A DNA stretch of 64,000 nt, from contig NZ_LT607754.1 of NCBI RefSeq assembly GCF_900090285.1, positions 2,046,001 through 2,110,000 of the forward strand, read 5' to 3'. This document shows, one piece after another, positions 16,433 to 25,519 of this stretch (positions within the stretch are counted from its first letter, which is position 1; every line of letters begins with the position of its first letter). Position numbers and translations under genes: made by a program. Source of the stretch: Micromonospora inositola. GTDB lineage: Bacteria; Actinomycetota; Actinomycetes; Mycobacteriales; Micromonosporaceae. The notes under the pieces were generated by a model that was not told the DNA's origin, did not search any database, and worked only from the letters and a program-made list of their open reading frames with translations.

Positions 16433-18043
16433 ATGATTCTTCGCTCTGGCCGGTCCACCACACGTGCCATGGCGAGGCGGCTCTGCGCCGCGCTGACCAC
16501 CGCCTTGATGGGGGCCGCGGCCCTGGTTTGTGCCGGTACCACCTCCGCCCCGCCGATGACGGCCGTCGCGGTCACCGCCGGTCCCCAGCCCGGCGCCTTC
16601 ACCGGATCGGGTTTCGACACCTGCACCGCGCCGTCCAGTGCCGCGATGCAGGCTTGGCTGCAGTCGCCGTACCGAGCCGTCGGGATCTACTTCGGCGGCG
16701 TCAGCCGCGGCTGCGCCCAGCCGAATTTGACGAAGGATTGGGTTGCCACCCAGCTGGCGGCCGGGTGGCGGCTCATCCCGCTCTACGTCGGTCTCCAGGC
16801 GCCCTGCACCAGTCACAGCCAGCGCATCGATCCGGCCCGTGCGGCCGAGCAGGGGCGTGCCGAGGCCGACGACGCCGCGCTCCAAGCGCGAAACCTCGGG
16901 CTCGCGACCGGAAGCGTGCTGATCGTCGACATCGAGGCCTACCCCACCACCGACCCGGTCTGCACCCAGGCGGTCAACACGTACGTCAGCGCGTGGACGG
17001 TACGCCTGCACGATCACGGCTTTTTCTCCGGCTTCTACAGCAGCCTCTCCTCCGGAGTCGCGCAGCAGGTGGCGGCCTACAACGCTCCCGGGCACGTTCC
17101 GCCGGACTACCTCGACTTCGCGAAATGGGACGGCGTCCCGACCGTCGAGGACAGCACGATCCCGGCGAGCTACTGGGCCCCGAAGCGACGCATGAAGCAG
17201 TACCTGGGCGACCACTTCGAGACGTGGGGCGGGGTCACCATCAACATCGACTCCAACTACCTCGACATGGCGCCGCTGCCTGCGATCGGTGACTTCAACG
17301 GCAACGGTTGGTCCGACGTCATGTACCGGGACGCCATGACGGGGGAGCTCTACCTTCAACCGGGTAACGGCACCACGCTCGCCCCCCGGATCCCGCTCGG
17401 TGGCGGCTGGAGGGCCATGGACGCGATCATCCGAGCGGGGAACTTCGACCGGGCCGGTGGCGAGGACGTCATCACGCGCGAGGCCGCGACCGGATACCTC
17501 TGGCTCTACCCCGGCACCGGCGCCGGCACCTTGGCGTCGCGGGTCAGGATCGGCACCGGCTGGACCGGCCTGCGCGAGATCACCCCGATTGGCGACTACA
17601 ACCGTGACGGCTACCCGGACCTGATCGCGGGGACCAGCACCGGCGCGCTCTACCTCTATCCGGGCAGGGGCAACAGCTTTGGCAGCCGGGTGCTGCTGTC
17701 GAGCAGCGGTTGGACCAGCATGGACGAGCTGGCCGGTGGTCCGGACCTCGACGGCGACGGGTACGTCGACCTGATCGCCCGCCAGACGAAGACCGGCGAC
17801 CTCTACCGCTATCCGGTGACGACCGCAGGGAAGCTGGGGTCGGCGGTCAAGGTGGGCAGCGGCTGGACCGGCCGGCGGAATCTCACCCAGGTCGGCGACT
17901 TCGACCGGGACGGTCGGGCGGACCTGGTGGCGATCGAGTCGGCCACCGGCACCCTCTACCGCTACCGCTGGCTCGGCTCCGGGTGGTCGGGCCCGATCTT
18001 CCTCAGCAAGCGGTCCTCGGCCCTGCAGAAGCCCCTGCTGTGA
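16433..18043 (+). CDS. Secreted DUF1906 glycoside-hydrolase-like protein with FG-GAP/VCBS repeats
   Basis: The protein has 536 residues. A signal peptide covers about residues 1-40 with a basic n-region and an Ala-rich core. The DUF1906 domain (Rv2525c-like, GH25-related TIM barrel) spans about 55-280, with GSVLIVDIEAYP at the expected acidic strand. At least five Asp-rich blades follow (such as GDFNGNGWSDV, GDYNRDGYPDL and GDFDRDGRADL), typical of calcium-binding FG-GAP propellers. It is exported and probably acts on cell-wall glycan. The ATG follows GGGGA. Confidence 0.88.
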   Translation: MILRSGRSTTRAMARRLCAALTTALMGAAALVCAGTTSAPPMTAVAVTAGPQPGAFTGSGFDTCTAPSSAAMQAWLQSPYRAVGIYFGGVSRGCAQPNLTKDWVATQLAAGWRLIPLYVGLQAPCTSHSQRIDPARAAEQGRAEADDAALQARNLGLATGSVLIVDIEAYPTTDPVCTQAVNTYVSAWTVRLHDHGFFSGFYSSLSSGVAQQVAAYNAPGHVPPDYLDFAKWDGVPTVEDSTIPASYWAPKRRMKQYLGDHFETWGGVTINIDSNYLDMAPLPAIGDFNGNGWSDVMYRDAMTGELYLQPGNGTTLAPRIPLGGGWRAMDAIIRAGNFDRAGGEDVITREAATGYLWLYPGTGAGTLASRVRIGTGWTGLREITPIGDYNRDGYPDLIAGTSTGALYLYPGRGNSFGSRVLLSSSGWTSMDELAGGPDLDGDGYVDLIARQTKTGDLYRYPVTTAGKLGSAVKVGSGWTGRRNLTQVGDFDRDGRADLVAIESATGTLYRYRWLGSGWSGPIFLSKRSSALQKPLL

Positions 18044-18170
18044 CCGCCGGGGTCGGGCCGGCCTGACCGGCCGGTCCGACCGTCGGACAGGCGGTGCGAC
18101 TTGCGGCATGGAACTTGCGCAATTCCCTTGTGACCCATATCACGCCTGGTCGCCTGTCGTTGCACAGGGC

Positions 18171-18683
18171 ATGGACGTGTTCTCGCGTACCTTCCTTCCG
18201 GCCGCCGCCGAGGCCGGTCTGGCCACTCAGACGGTCAGCCGGCACATGCCGATCTTCCGCCGGTGCGTGGGCTCCGGCGACGCCACCATCCTGGTCACCC
18301 GGTGCAGCCGCCCGGACCACCCGGTTGGCGGCGACCACCTGATGCTCCTCACCCACCGCCGCCTGGTGGTCACCCAGCAGACCCGGGTGCTGCACCGGCT
18401 GCGGCTGCACCTCAACACCGAGCTGCGCGAGCTGAGCAACGTCACCTGGAGCCCGGACCCACGCCTGCACAGCGTCGAGCTGGCCGCCACGGCGATCGAC
18501 GGGGCCCGCGAGCGGTTCCTCATCCGGACCCACCACCCGAAGCAGGTCTGGCAGCTCGACGCGCTGCTCAACCACGCCTTCCGCACCCGCCTCCGGACGC
18601 CCGCGGAGCGGCTGGTCGCCACCATCGGCGAGCCGCCGCTCGGCGCCCGGCCGGCTGCGTTCCGCCCGGCGTCGGTGCGCTGA
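18171..18683 (+). CDS. Hypothetical protein, possible PH-like fold
   Basis: This protein of 170 residues is predicted cytosolic. The central part (GGDHLMLLTHRRLVVTQQT) resembles the strand pattern of bacterial PH-like domains (short-chain 'RRLVVT' type). No catalytic residues are visible. An in-frame ATG at 18108 would add 21 residues; the sequence between has promoter-like character, so I favour 18171. It lies directly upstream of the two-component system but has its own space. Confidence 0.6.
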   Translation: MDVFSRTFLPAAAEAGLATQTVSRHMPIFRRCVGSGDATILVTRCSRPDHPVGGDHLMLLTHRRLVVTQQTRVLHRLRLHLNTELRELSNVTWSPDPRLHSVELAATAIDGARERFLIRTHHPKQVWQLDALLNHAFRTRLRTPAERLVATIGEPPLGARPAAFRPASVR

Positions 18684-18752
18684 CCGGCTCCTTACCGAAC
18701 CCGAACGTTCCCCGGACGTCCCCGACGGCCATCGATCGGTAATCATGGGCCG

Positions 18753-19445
18753 GTGACCGCCGACGCCGCGCAGCACGGGCTCGTCCTCGTGGTAGAGGAC
18801 GAGCCGGCCATCGCCGACCTGGTCCGGCTCTATCTGACCCGGGACGGCTTCGGCGTACACCTGGAACGGGACGGCGTCGGGGGCCTCGCCGCCGCGCGGC
18901 GGCTGCGTCCGGTGGCCTGCGTGCTGGACATCGCGCTGCCCGGCCTGGCCGGGACGGAGGTCTGCCGGCGGCTCCGCGAGGCCGGCGACTGGACGCCAGT
19001 CATCTTCCTCACCGCCCGAGACGACGAGGTCGACCGGATCGTCGGCCTGGAACTGGGCGCGGACGACTACGTGACCAAGCCGTTCAGCCCCCGGGAGCTG
19101 GTCGCCCGGGTCCGGGCGGTGCTGCGTCGATCCACCGGGGCGCCGGCCGGGGCGGAGCAGCCCCGGGTGGTCGGCCCGGTCGTCCTCGACCCGGCCCGCC
19201 GGACGGTCACCGCGGCCGGCGCCCAGGTCCAGCTCACCTCCACCGAGTTCGACCTGCTCGCCCACCTGATGGCCCGGCCGGGCCGGGTGTTCACCCGGGA
19301 GGAGCTGCTCGCCGGTGTCTGGGGGTACGCCGCGCACGCCGGCACCCGGACCGTCGACGTGCACGTGGCGCAGGTCCGCGCCAAGCTCGGCCCGGCCAGC
19401 GTGATCCGCACCCACCGCGGCGTCGGGTACGCGGCCGATGCCTGA
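18753..19445 (+). CDS. OmpR/PhoB-family response regulator
   Basis: The protein has 230 residues. The receiver domain (about 9-123) has acidic Glu15/Asp16, phospho-acceptor Asp59 (VLDIALPG), Thr87 and Lys109 (YVTKPF). The C-terminal winged helix (about 140-228) has LTSTEFDLLAHL and RTVDVHVAQVRAKL. It is phosphorylated by the histidine kinase that overlaps its 3' end by 8 bp. TAATCA at 18740-18745 ends 7 nt before the GTG, another leaderless pattern. The regulon is unknown; the lipoprotein gene downstream is a plausible target. Confidence 0.95.
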   Translation: MTADAAQHGLVLVVEDEPAIADLVRLYLTRDGFGVHLERDGVGGLAAARRLRPVACVLDIALPGLAGTEVCRRLREAGDWTPVIFLTARDDEVDRIVGLELGADDYVTKPFSPRELVARVRAVLRRSTGAPAGAEQPRVVGPVVLDPARRTVTAAGAQVQLTSTEFDLLAHLMARPGRVFTREELLAGVWGYAAHAGTRTVDVHVAQVRAKLGPASVIRTHRGVGYAADA

Positions 19446-20982
19446 CCCCGCCGGCCCGCCGCCGTCGACGGGCTCATGGCCACCGGTCGGTCCGCAGCCG
19501 CCGGTCGGCCCGCAGCCCGCCCCGGGGCCGGGCCGACCGCAGCAGCCGACCATCGCCCTGCCGGTGATCGGGCCGCGTACCCCGCCGACGCCCCCGCGCC
19601 GGCGGTTCGCCGGCACGCTGACCACCCGCGCGGTGCTGGTCACCTGTGCGGTGGCGCTGGTGTCGGTGCTGGTGACCGCGCTGGTCGCGGTCCCCCTCGC
19701 GGTACGCGGCGCGGAGCGGCGCGACCAGGCGGCCCTCGCCGCCCAGGCCCGCCTCGCCGCCGAGGTGCTGCGGGTCCGCCCCGCCCGGCAGCGGGACAAC
19801 GCGGGGGACCGGCTGATCCGCCAGCTCCGCCAGCAGGACATCGACGTGTACGTCGTCCGAGCCGGTCAGGTGGACCGCCCGGGCCTGCCCCGGCAGGTGG
19901 TGACCCGGGTGTCGACCGGCAAGGACGTCTCCGGGCGGCGGCTGGTGAACGGCGAGCGGGCCCTGGTCGAGGGGCGGGCGCTGCCCGGCGGCGACGGCGT
20001 GGTGCTGACCCGGGCCACCAGCAACGGGCCGTGGCGGCAGGTGCTGCGCAGCCTGTGGCTGCCGCTGCTGGCCGGGCTCGCCGCCGGGGTGGCGGCCGGG
20101 TTGCTGCTCGCCCGCCGGCTGGCCCGGCCGATCCGGACCGCGGCCACCGCCGCCGCCCGGCTGCGCGCCGGGGACCGGGCGGTACGCGTACCGGTCGAGC
20201 CGCCGGACGAGGTGGCCGACCTGGCGTACGCGCTGAACGGGCTCGCCGCCGCGCTGGCCACCAGCGAGGGACGGCAACGCGAGTTCCTGCTCTCGGTCTC
20301 GCACGAGCTGCGCACCCCGTTGACCGCGATCCGCGGCTACGCCGAGGCGCTCGCCGACGGGGTGATCGACGCGGACGGGGTGCCCGACACCGGCCGGACG
20401 ATGCTCGCCGAGGCCGAGCACCTGGACCGGCTGGTCAGCGACCTGCTGTCGCTGGCCCGGCTGGAGGCCGCCGACTTCCCGCTCGAACCGGTCCAGGTCG
20501 ACCTGGCCCGGCTGGCGGCCGAGGCGGAACGGACCTGGTCCGACCGGTGCGCGGCGCTCGGGGTGGCGTTCCGGGTGGAGGTGCCGCCGGGACCGGTGCC
20601 GGCGTACACCGATCCGGGGCGGATCCGGCAGGTGCTCGACGGGCTGCTGGAGAACGCGCTGCGGGTCGTACCGCCGGGGGCGCCGGTGGTGCTCGCGGCC
20701 CGGCCGGCCGGCTCGGACCCGGCCGCCGGCGGGATCGTCGAGGTGCGCGACGGCGGACCCGGATTCACCGACGACGACCTTGCGGTGGCCTTCGAGCGAG
20801 GCGCGCTGCACCAGCGGTACCGGGGGGTGCGCAAGGTGGGCAGCGGGCTCGGGCTGGCGCTCGCCGCCGGGCTGGTCCGCCGGCTCGGCGGCGACATCGC
20901 CGCCGGCCACGCGCCGGAGGGCGGAGCGGCCTTCACCGTCCGGCTGCCCGGAGATCCTTACCTGACCCGAACACGGGGCTGA
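19438..20982 (+). CDS. Sensor histidine kinase
   Basis: The protein has 514 residues. A Pro/Gly-rich cytosolic N-terminus is followed by TM1 (about 60-82), an extracytoplasmic sensor of about 115 residues, TM2 (about 203-223), HAMP (about 223-275), HisKA with His289 (SHELRTPLTAIRGY) and HATPase_c with the N-box LLENALR, RDGGPGF and a GSGLGLAL G-box. It starts 8 bp before the response-regulator stop, so the pair is translationally coupled. The sensor domain shows no recognised ligand motif. Confidence 0.94.
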   Translation: MPDPAGPPPSTGSWPPVGPQPPVGPQPAPGPGRPQQPTIALPVIGPRTPPTPPRRRFAGTLTTRAVLVTCAVALVSVLVTALVAVPLAVRGAERRDQAALAAQARLAAEVLRVRPARQRDNAGDRLIRQLRQQDIDVYVVRAGQVDRPGLPRQVVTRVSTGKDVSGRRLVNGERALVEGRALPGGDGVVLTRATSNGPWRQVLRSLWLPLLAGLAAGVAAGLLLARRLARPIRTAATAAARLRAGDRAVRVPVEPPDEVADLAYALNGLAAALATSEGRQREFLLSVSHELRTPLTAIRGYAEALADGVIDADGVPDTGRTMLAEAEHLDRLVSDLLSLARLEAADFPLEPVQVDLARLAAEAERTWSDRCAALGVAFRVEVPPGPVPAYTDPGRIRQVLDGLLENALRVVPPGAPVVLAARPAGSDPAAGGIVEVRDGGPGFTDDDLAVAFERGALHQRYRGVRKVGSGLGLALAAGLVRRLGGDIAAGHAPEGGAAFTVRLPGDPYLTRTRG

Positions 20983-21037
20983 CCGTTCGCTCGCCCGGGC
21001 GGGGGATGCTGGTGCTCCACGGACGAGAGGAACACTG

Positions 21038-21652
21038 ATGGCACGTCAGGGAATCGTCACCGGCATCACCGCGCTGCTCGCGGCGGCCGCGCTCGGCCTC
21101 GCCGGCTGCGGCCCGGCCCAGCTGGCCCAGGATTCGGCCAGGGAGACCGCGGTCGAGGTCGCCGCCGCCATGGGCGCGGACGGCCAGGCGCTCACCGCGA
21201 TGGGCTTCGACGCCGCCGACCTGGACGTGGACCCGGTCGCCGCCCCGGCGGCGTCGGAGTCGGCCGAGCCGGGCGCCTCCACCGAGGCCGGTCCGAAGGA
21301 CAAGCGCGGTGATCGCGGCCAGGAGTGGCGCAAGCGACACCGGGCCCGGGTGCTGCTGCGCAAGAACACCCTGCACGGCGAGGTCGTGGTCCAGACCAAG
21401 GACGGCGGTACGAAGACCGTCGCCGTCCAGCGCGGCCAGGTGACGGCGATCGACGCGAAGTCGATGACGGTCAAGTCGACCGACGGCTTCACCATGACCT
21501 GGACCTTCGGCGACAACCTCCGGGTGGTCGAGCGGCGTACCACGATCCAGTCGACGGACATCAAGGTCGGCACCACGATCGGCGTGGCCGGCGCCAAGGA
21601 CGGCGACGGCGGCGTGGCCCGGCTGGTCGTGGTCCCGGTCAAGCAGAAGTGA
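21038..21652 (+). CDS. Lipoprotein of unknown function (DUF5666-like beta domain)
   Basis: This 204-residue protein has a lipobox LAGC with Cys24 after a short hydrophobic signal. A charged linker (about 75-105) is followed by a C-terminal beta-rich domain (GEVVVQTKDGGTKTVAVQRG, then KSMTVKSTDGF) that resembles DUF5666. It should be anchored outside the membrane. It lies 55 bp after the histidine kinase and may be the output or input partner of that system. Confidence 0.75.
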   Translation: MARQGIVTGITALLAAAALGLAGCGPAQLAQDSARETAVEVAAAMGADGQALTAMGFDAADLDVDPVAAPAASESAEPGASTEAGPKDKRGDRGQEWRKRHRARVLLRKNTLHGEVVVQTKDGGTKTVAVQRGQVTAIDAKSMTVKSTDGFTMTWTFGDNLRVVERRTTIQSTDIKVGTTIGVAGAKDGDGGVARLVVVPVKQK

Positions 21653-21660
21653 CGGCGGAC

Positions 21661-21688
21661 CGGGCCCCCTCCGCACGGAAGGGGCCCG
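21661..21688. terminator. Bidirectional terminator
   Basis: CGGGCCCC pairs with GGGGCCCG around a 12-nt loop, between the lipoprotein gene and the convergent hydrolase. Confidence 0.75.
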
Positions 21689-21697
21689 CTCCTCGGG

Positions 21698-23302
21698 TCA
21701 GTAGACCCGGGATCCGATGAAGTCGTCGTGGCCGTAACCCACCGGGTTGGCGAACGACCGCGACTCGAAGGACCACTGTTGGCGGGTGCTGGTGGAGCAG
21801 CCGGCCAGCCGCAGCCGCGGGGTGCCCAGCCAAGGGTTGTCGAACGCCACGCAGAGGTTGGTCGCGCCGGCCGGCTTGAGCTGGTTGCCGGCGAAGACGA
21901 ACTTCTGGTTGAGCCCGCCGTGGCAGTCGTAGATGTTGACCGTCGTGCCCGAGGTCAGCGACCCGCCGGAGACGTCCAGGCAGCGGTCGTGGGAGAGCTC
22001 CGAGTGCAGCGACTGCCGGGTCGGGTCGTACCAGAAGCCCTGGTTACGCCCGCCGTGGCAGGCGTACGACTGCTGGACGGTCCCGTTGCGGGAGTCGTAC
22101 CCCTTGCCGTCCACGCAGGTGCCGGTGGCCGCGTTGCGGAGCTGCTTGAACTCCATCAGCCCCGGCTGGAGCACGCCCTGGCCGGTGCTGGCCGGGTCGA
22201 CGCAGGTCGCCTTCTGCTGGCCGGAGTTCCAGAACTGGGTGATGCACTGGGCGAACATGCCGTGCCCCCGGTAGTTGGGGTGGAACGACTGCCGGGCGGC
22301 GTTCTCGTCCCAGATCCCCACCTCGATGTAGAGGCCCCGGACCGAGGTGTTGTCGGTGCACACCTCGTGGCCGTGGAAGAGCCGGCTGGCGTCCAGGTAG
22401 CGGGTGTCGGTGTTGGCCGCCGCCGCCCGCAGGGCAGACTCGAAGAGCGGCACCGCCTTGTTCCGGGCGAACGCGGCGTCGGCCAGGTAGAGCAGGCAGC
22501 CGCCGGCGTACCAGCCGGGGAAGTCCGGGTTGTCCTCCACGTCCGGGCTGCCCGGGCTCGGGTACGACATCAGCACCAGCTCGTAGTCCGAGCGCAGGTA
22601 GCCGGCCCCGGTCATGGTCTGCCGGATCGAGGTGATCGCCTCCTCGACGGCGCGCCGGCTGCCGTCGGTGCGGATCGTCCACTGGTCGGTGTACGTCGGG
22701 TAGCACGCGCCCTGGAAGAAGACGCGGCGGACCGCGCAGTCGGTGGCGACCGGTCCGAACTGGATGGTGCCGTCGCCGTTGGCCCCGGCGACCACCCAGA
22801 TCAGCTTGACGTGCATGTTGCGGGCCTTGATCGCCAGGTAGTCGCCCTGGTTCAGTTCGTTGTGCTGGGTCGGCCCGCCGGCGACCAGGTTCCAGGGAGT
22901 GGCGCCGGAGCAGGCGAGGTTGTCCCGCTCGTCGGCCGGGATGCCGGTACGGAACACGGCCTGGTCGTACGAGCGGTCGCACCAGTTGCCGTTCTGGTGG
23001 GTGCCGGGGACGTAGTTGCCCACCCCCTCACCGGAGATCTCGCTGTCGCCCATAGTGACCAGGGCGGTGCGGCGTTGCTCCAGCGGGCGGATGTCCGGGG
23101 CGCCGTAGAGCGTGGTGGCCTCGGCGGCGCGGACGGTTTCGAGAGCGGTCGGGAGCGGCTGGATGACGGGACGGTCGGCGGCAGCCGCGGGGGCGGCCGG
23201 TCCGACGAGCATCGGCAGGGCGAGGGCGAGGGCGGTGGCGGACAGGACGGCCAGGGCATGCCGTCGGGTCGTCCGTTCGCGCCTGGCGGGGGTGCCAAGC
23301 AT
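21698..23302 (-). CDS. Secreted SGNH/GDSL-type esterase with C-terminal ricin-B lectin domain
   Basis: The protein has 534 residues. A signal peptide ends near residue 42 (APAAAA). The SGNH hydrolase domain has block I TMGDSEISGEG with nucleophile Ser87, an ACSGA block II-like segment, and SFHPNYRGH with the probable catalytic His341. From about residue 390 a beta-trefoil with repeated (N/H)QxF/W-type motifs (GGRNQGFWY, GGLNQKFVF, TRQQWSF) suggests carbohydrate binding. It probably deacylates a polysaccharide or lipid outside the cell. AAGGAG lies 8 nt before the ATG, and a 9-bp inverted repeat is just upstream. Confidence 0.88.
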   Translation of the reverse strand: MLGTPARRERTTRRHALAVLSATALALALPMLVGPAAPAAAADRPVIQPLPTALETVRAAEATTLYGAPDIRPLEQRRTALVTMGDSEISGEGVGNYVPGTHQNGNWCDRSYDQAVFRTGIPADERDNLACSGATPWNLVAGGPTQHNELNQGDYLAIKARNMHVKLIWVVAGANGDGTIQFGPVATDCAVRRVFFQGACYPTYTDQWTIRTDGSRRAVEEAITSIRQTMTGAGYLRSDYELVLMSYPSPGSPDVEDNPDFPGWYAGGCLLYLADAAFARNKAVPLFESALRAAAANTDTRYLDASRLFHGHEVCTDNTSVRGLYIEVGIWDENAARQSFHPNYRGHGMFAQCITQFWNSGQQKATCVDPASTGQGVLQPGLMEFKQLRNAATGTCVDGKGYDSRNGTVQQSYACHGGRNQGFWYDPTRQSLHSELSHDRCLDVSGGSLTSGTTVNIYDCHGGLNQKFVFAGNQLKPAGATNLCVAFDNPWLGTPRLRLAGCSTSTRQQWSFESRSFANPVGYGHDDFIGSRVY

Positions 23303-23318
23303 CGACGCGCTCCTTTCG

Positions 23319-23344
23319 ACTCAATCGCGGGACATCGATTGAGT
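23319..23344. promoter_or_regulatory. Perfect 9-bp inverted repeat, candidate operator
   Basis: ACTCAATCG and CGATTGAGT are separated by 8 bp (CGGGACAT) and lie just upstream of the ribosome-binding site of the SGNH hydrolase. The AT-rich arms stand out against the GC-rich surroundings, which suits a dimeric repressor site or a leader hairpin. Confidence 0.6.
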
Positions 23345-23701
23345 TACCAGAAGGTAACCGTCCGGAAATTAGATGTGAATGCGTCTCGGAAACCTTGTGG
23401 CCCGGTGCGGAAGGGAACTTTCCCGGCAGATCGGGCGGCTCGAGAGTCCGGGCGGCGGCACCGCGCGGCCGAATGGTCCGCTTCGGGAGGGTGGGCTCGG
23501 GTGGTTCGCGGCGCGCCGGGTGCCCCGGCGCTTCCGCCGCGTCCGGCCGTGAGCAGGGCGGTCCCGACCGCGCCCGCTGACGATCATCGAGGTCGCGCCG
23601 CCGGGGGCGGCGCCCGATCGGGAGGTGGCGGGCTGCACCGCGACGACGGGTGGCCAGGCTAGGCTAGGTCCGAATTGCCGTCCCCACCGTGGAGATCCCC
23701 C
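23345..23701. other. Divergent promoter region
   Basis: This stretch lies between the SGNH hydrolase and the glycosyltransferase. AGGCTAGGCTAGG at 23656-23668 holds possible -10 hexamers for the rightward gene. A GC-rich hairpin (CGCCGCC-GGGGGCGGCG) lies near 23597. No coding sequence is supported. Confidence 0.4.
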
Positions 23702-24409
23702 GTGAAGCTCTCGATCCTCATGCCGGTCTACAACGAGGAAGAGCGAATCGCGGATGCCCTCAAGCAGGCATTGGCGGTTGACTACCCGTGCGAGATCGAG
23801 CTCGTCGTCGTCGATGACGGCAGCCGGGACGGCACCTCTGAGATCCTCGGCCGGTTGGACGACGCGCGGCTGCGGGTGATCACCCATCAGCGCAACGCCG
23901 GCAAGGGCGCGGCCATCAAGACCGCCGTCGACAACGCCGAGGGTGAGTACATGGTCATCCTCGACGCCGACCTCGAGTACGACCCGCAGGACATCCCGCG
24001 CCTGTTGGAGCCGGTCCTCGACGGGCGGGCCACGGTCGTCTACGGCAATCGGACCTTCGGCAGCCACAGCGCCTACAGCTTCTGGTACGTGGTGGGCAAC
24101 AAGGGCGTCACGATGGTGGCCAACGTGCTCTACAACTCCTACATCGGTGACCTGGAGACCTGCTTCAAGCTGCTGCCGCTCGAGCTCTACCGCTCGCTCC
24201 AGATCCGCTCCCGGGGCTTTGGCATGGAGGCGGAGGTCACCGGCAAGCTGCTGCGTCAGCGGATCCGCCCGTACGAGGTGCCGATCAGCTACCGCGCCCG
24301 TGGCCGCGAGGAGGGCAAGAAGATCACCTGGAAGGACGGCGTCGAGGCGCTCTGGATCCTGACCCGGGAGCGCGCCCGTCGCCGCCCGGCCGCGGCCGCG
24401 AAGCGCTGA
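23702..24409 (+). CDS. Glycosyltransferase family 2 (polyprenyl-phosphate glycosyltransferase-like)
   Basis: This 235-residue GT-A enzyme has SILMPVYNEEERI, VVDDGSRDGT and the metal-binding DADLEYDP. It lacks membrane helices. It resembles DPM1/Ppm1-type synthases that transfer a sugar from a nucleotide to polyprenyl phosphate on the cytosolic membrane face. The GTG at 23702 with GGAG upstream is preferred to the ORF start at 23675. A membrane protein that could use lipid-linked sugars is at 30128. Confidence 0.9.
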   Translation: MKLSILMPVYNEEERIADALKQALAVDYPCEIELVVVDDGSRDGTSEILGRLDDARLRVITHQRNAGKGAAIKTAVDNAEGEYMVILDADLEYDPQDIPRLLEPVLDGRATVVYGNRTFGSHSAYSFWYVVGNKGVTMVANVLYNSYIGDLETCFKLLPLELYRSLQIRSRGFGMEAEVTGKLLRQRIRPYEVPISYRARGREEGKKITWKDGVEALWILTRERARRRPAAAAKR

Positions 24410-24440
24410 CCTCGGCCCGCCGCCCGCACGAACCACCGCA

Positions 24441-24469
24441 GGACCCCGCCGCCCCGAGGCGCGGGGTCC
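24441..24469. terminator. Bidirectional terminator
   Basis: GGACCCCGC pairs with GCGGGGTCC around an 11-nt loop, between convergent genes. Confidence 0.75.
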
Positions 24470-24621
24470 CGCTGCTTCCGGGACCCTCCGCCGGCCCGCC
24501 CCGCTTCCGCCGGTCCCCGCGACGGCGGCGCACCGGGCCGCCCCGGCTTCCGGCCTTCCCCACGGCCGTGCGTCGGCCGGACGCGCCCGCGGCGACCGTT
24601 CCGGCGGGGCCCGGCGGTCGG

Positions 24622-25515
24622 TCAGGCCGACGCCGGCACCGCGGCGAGGAATTCGTCGATCGACCGGCGCAGGCCGGCGGCGTCCAGTCCGTGCCAGCGG
24701 CTGTGGTCCTCGGCCGAGCCGTAGCGGCGCAGGTCGTCGCGGCCCACGCCGAGGGTGCGCAGCCGGTGCGGCCGGTCGGCCAGCGCATCGCCGACCACCC
24801 GGGCCGACGTGCCGGCCAGGTACGGTTCGACCAGGATCACCTCGGTGCCCGCGAGGGCCCGCAGGCCCGCGGTGTCGAAGGGGCGCGGCCGGTGCGTGTA
24901 CGCCACGGTGACCGGCAGCTCGGCCACCGCGGCCAGCGCCGCGTCCAGCAGCGGACCGACCGCCACCAGCAGCGGCGCGCCCGGACCGGCGTCGCGCAGC
25001 ACCCGAAGGTCGCCCGCGTGCGGGTACGGGCGGGCGTTGCCCTGGGTGGAGAGCCGCAGGTACGCCGAGTCCCGCCCGCACACCATGGCCCGGAGCAGCC
25101 CGGGCACCTCGTCCCGGTGGCCGGGGACGTGCACGGTCCAGTCGCGCAGCGTGTCGATCAGGGCCACGTCCGCCGGGCTCAGATGGGTACGGCCGGCCGC
25201 CGCACGGTCGTAGGATGCGCCGACGCTGACCAGCACCGCCCCGACCCCCTGGTGGTCGAGGTCCAGCTTGATCTGCTCGTACGCCCGCTCGACCAGGAAC
25301 GGGGCGTAGCTGTGCACGATCGGGCGCTGCCCGGTCAGTGCCAGCCCGCCCGCCACACCCACCATCAGCTGCTCCCGGATCCCGACGTTGATCACCCGGT
25401 CGGGGTGGCGCAGGGCGGCCGGGGCGAACGCGGCGGCGGATATGTCGGCCAGCACGATCGTGGTCCGGGGGTCGTCCAGCAGTGCGGTGGCGGTGGTCAC
25501 GAAGGTCTCGCGCAC
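24622..25515 (-). CDS. Transketolase-like protein, C-terminal half (Pyr and C-terminal domains)
   Basis: This 297-residue protein corresponds to the pyrimidine-binding and C-terminal domains of transketolase. The catalytic Glu48 lies in NVGIREQL. It pairs with the separately encoded ThDP-binding half just upstream (stop and start 4 bp apart). Together they should form one thiamine-diphosphate enzyme that moves a two-carbon ketol unit. Split transketolases of this type occur in secondary metabolism and carbohydrate salvage; the donor sugar is unknown. Confidence 0.9.
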   Translation of the reverse strand: MRETFVTTATALLDDPRTTIVLADISAAAFAPAALRHPDRVINVGIREQLMVGVAGGLALTGQRPIVHSYAPFLVERAYEQIKLDLDHQGVGAVLVSVGASYDRAAAGRTHLSPADVALIDTLRDWTVHVPGHRDEVPGLLRAMVCGRDSAYLRLSTQGNARPYPHAGDLRVLRDAGPGAPLLVAVGPLLDAALAAVAELPVTVAYTHRPRPFDTAGLRALAGTEVILVEPYLAGTSARVVGDALADRPHRLRTLGVGRDDLRRYGSAEDHSRWHGLDAAGLRRSIDEFLAAVPASA

Positions 25516-25519
25516 GGTC

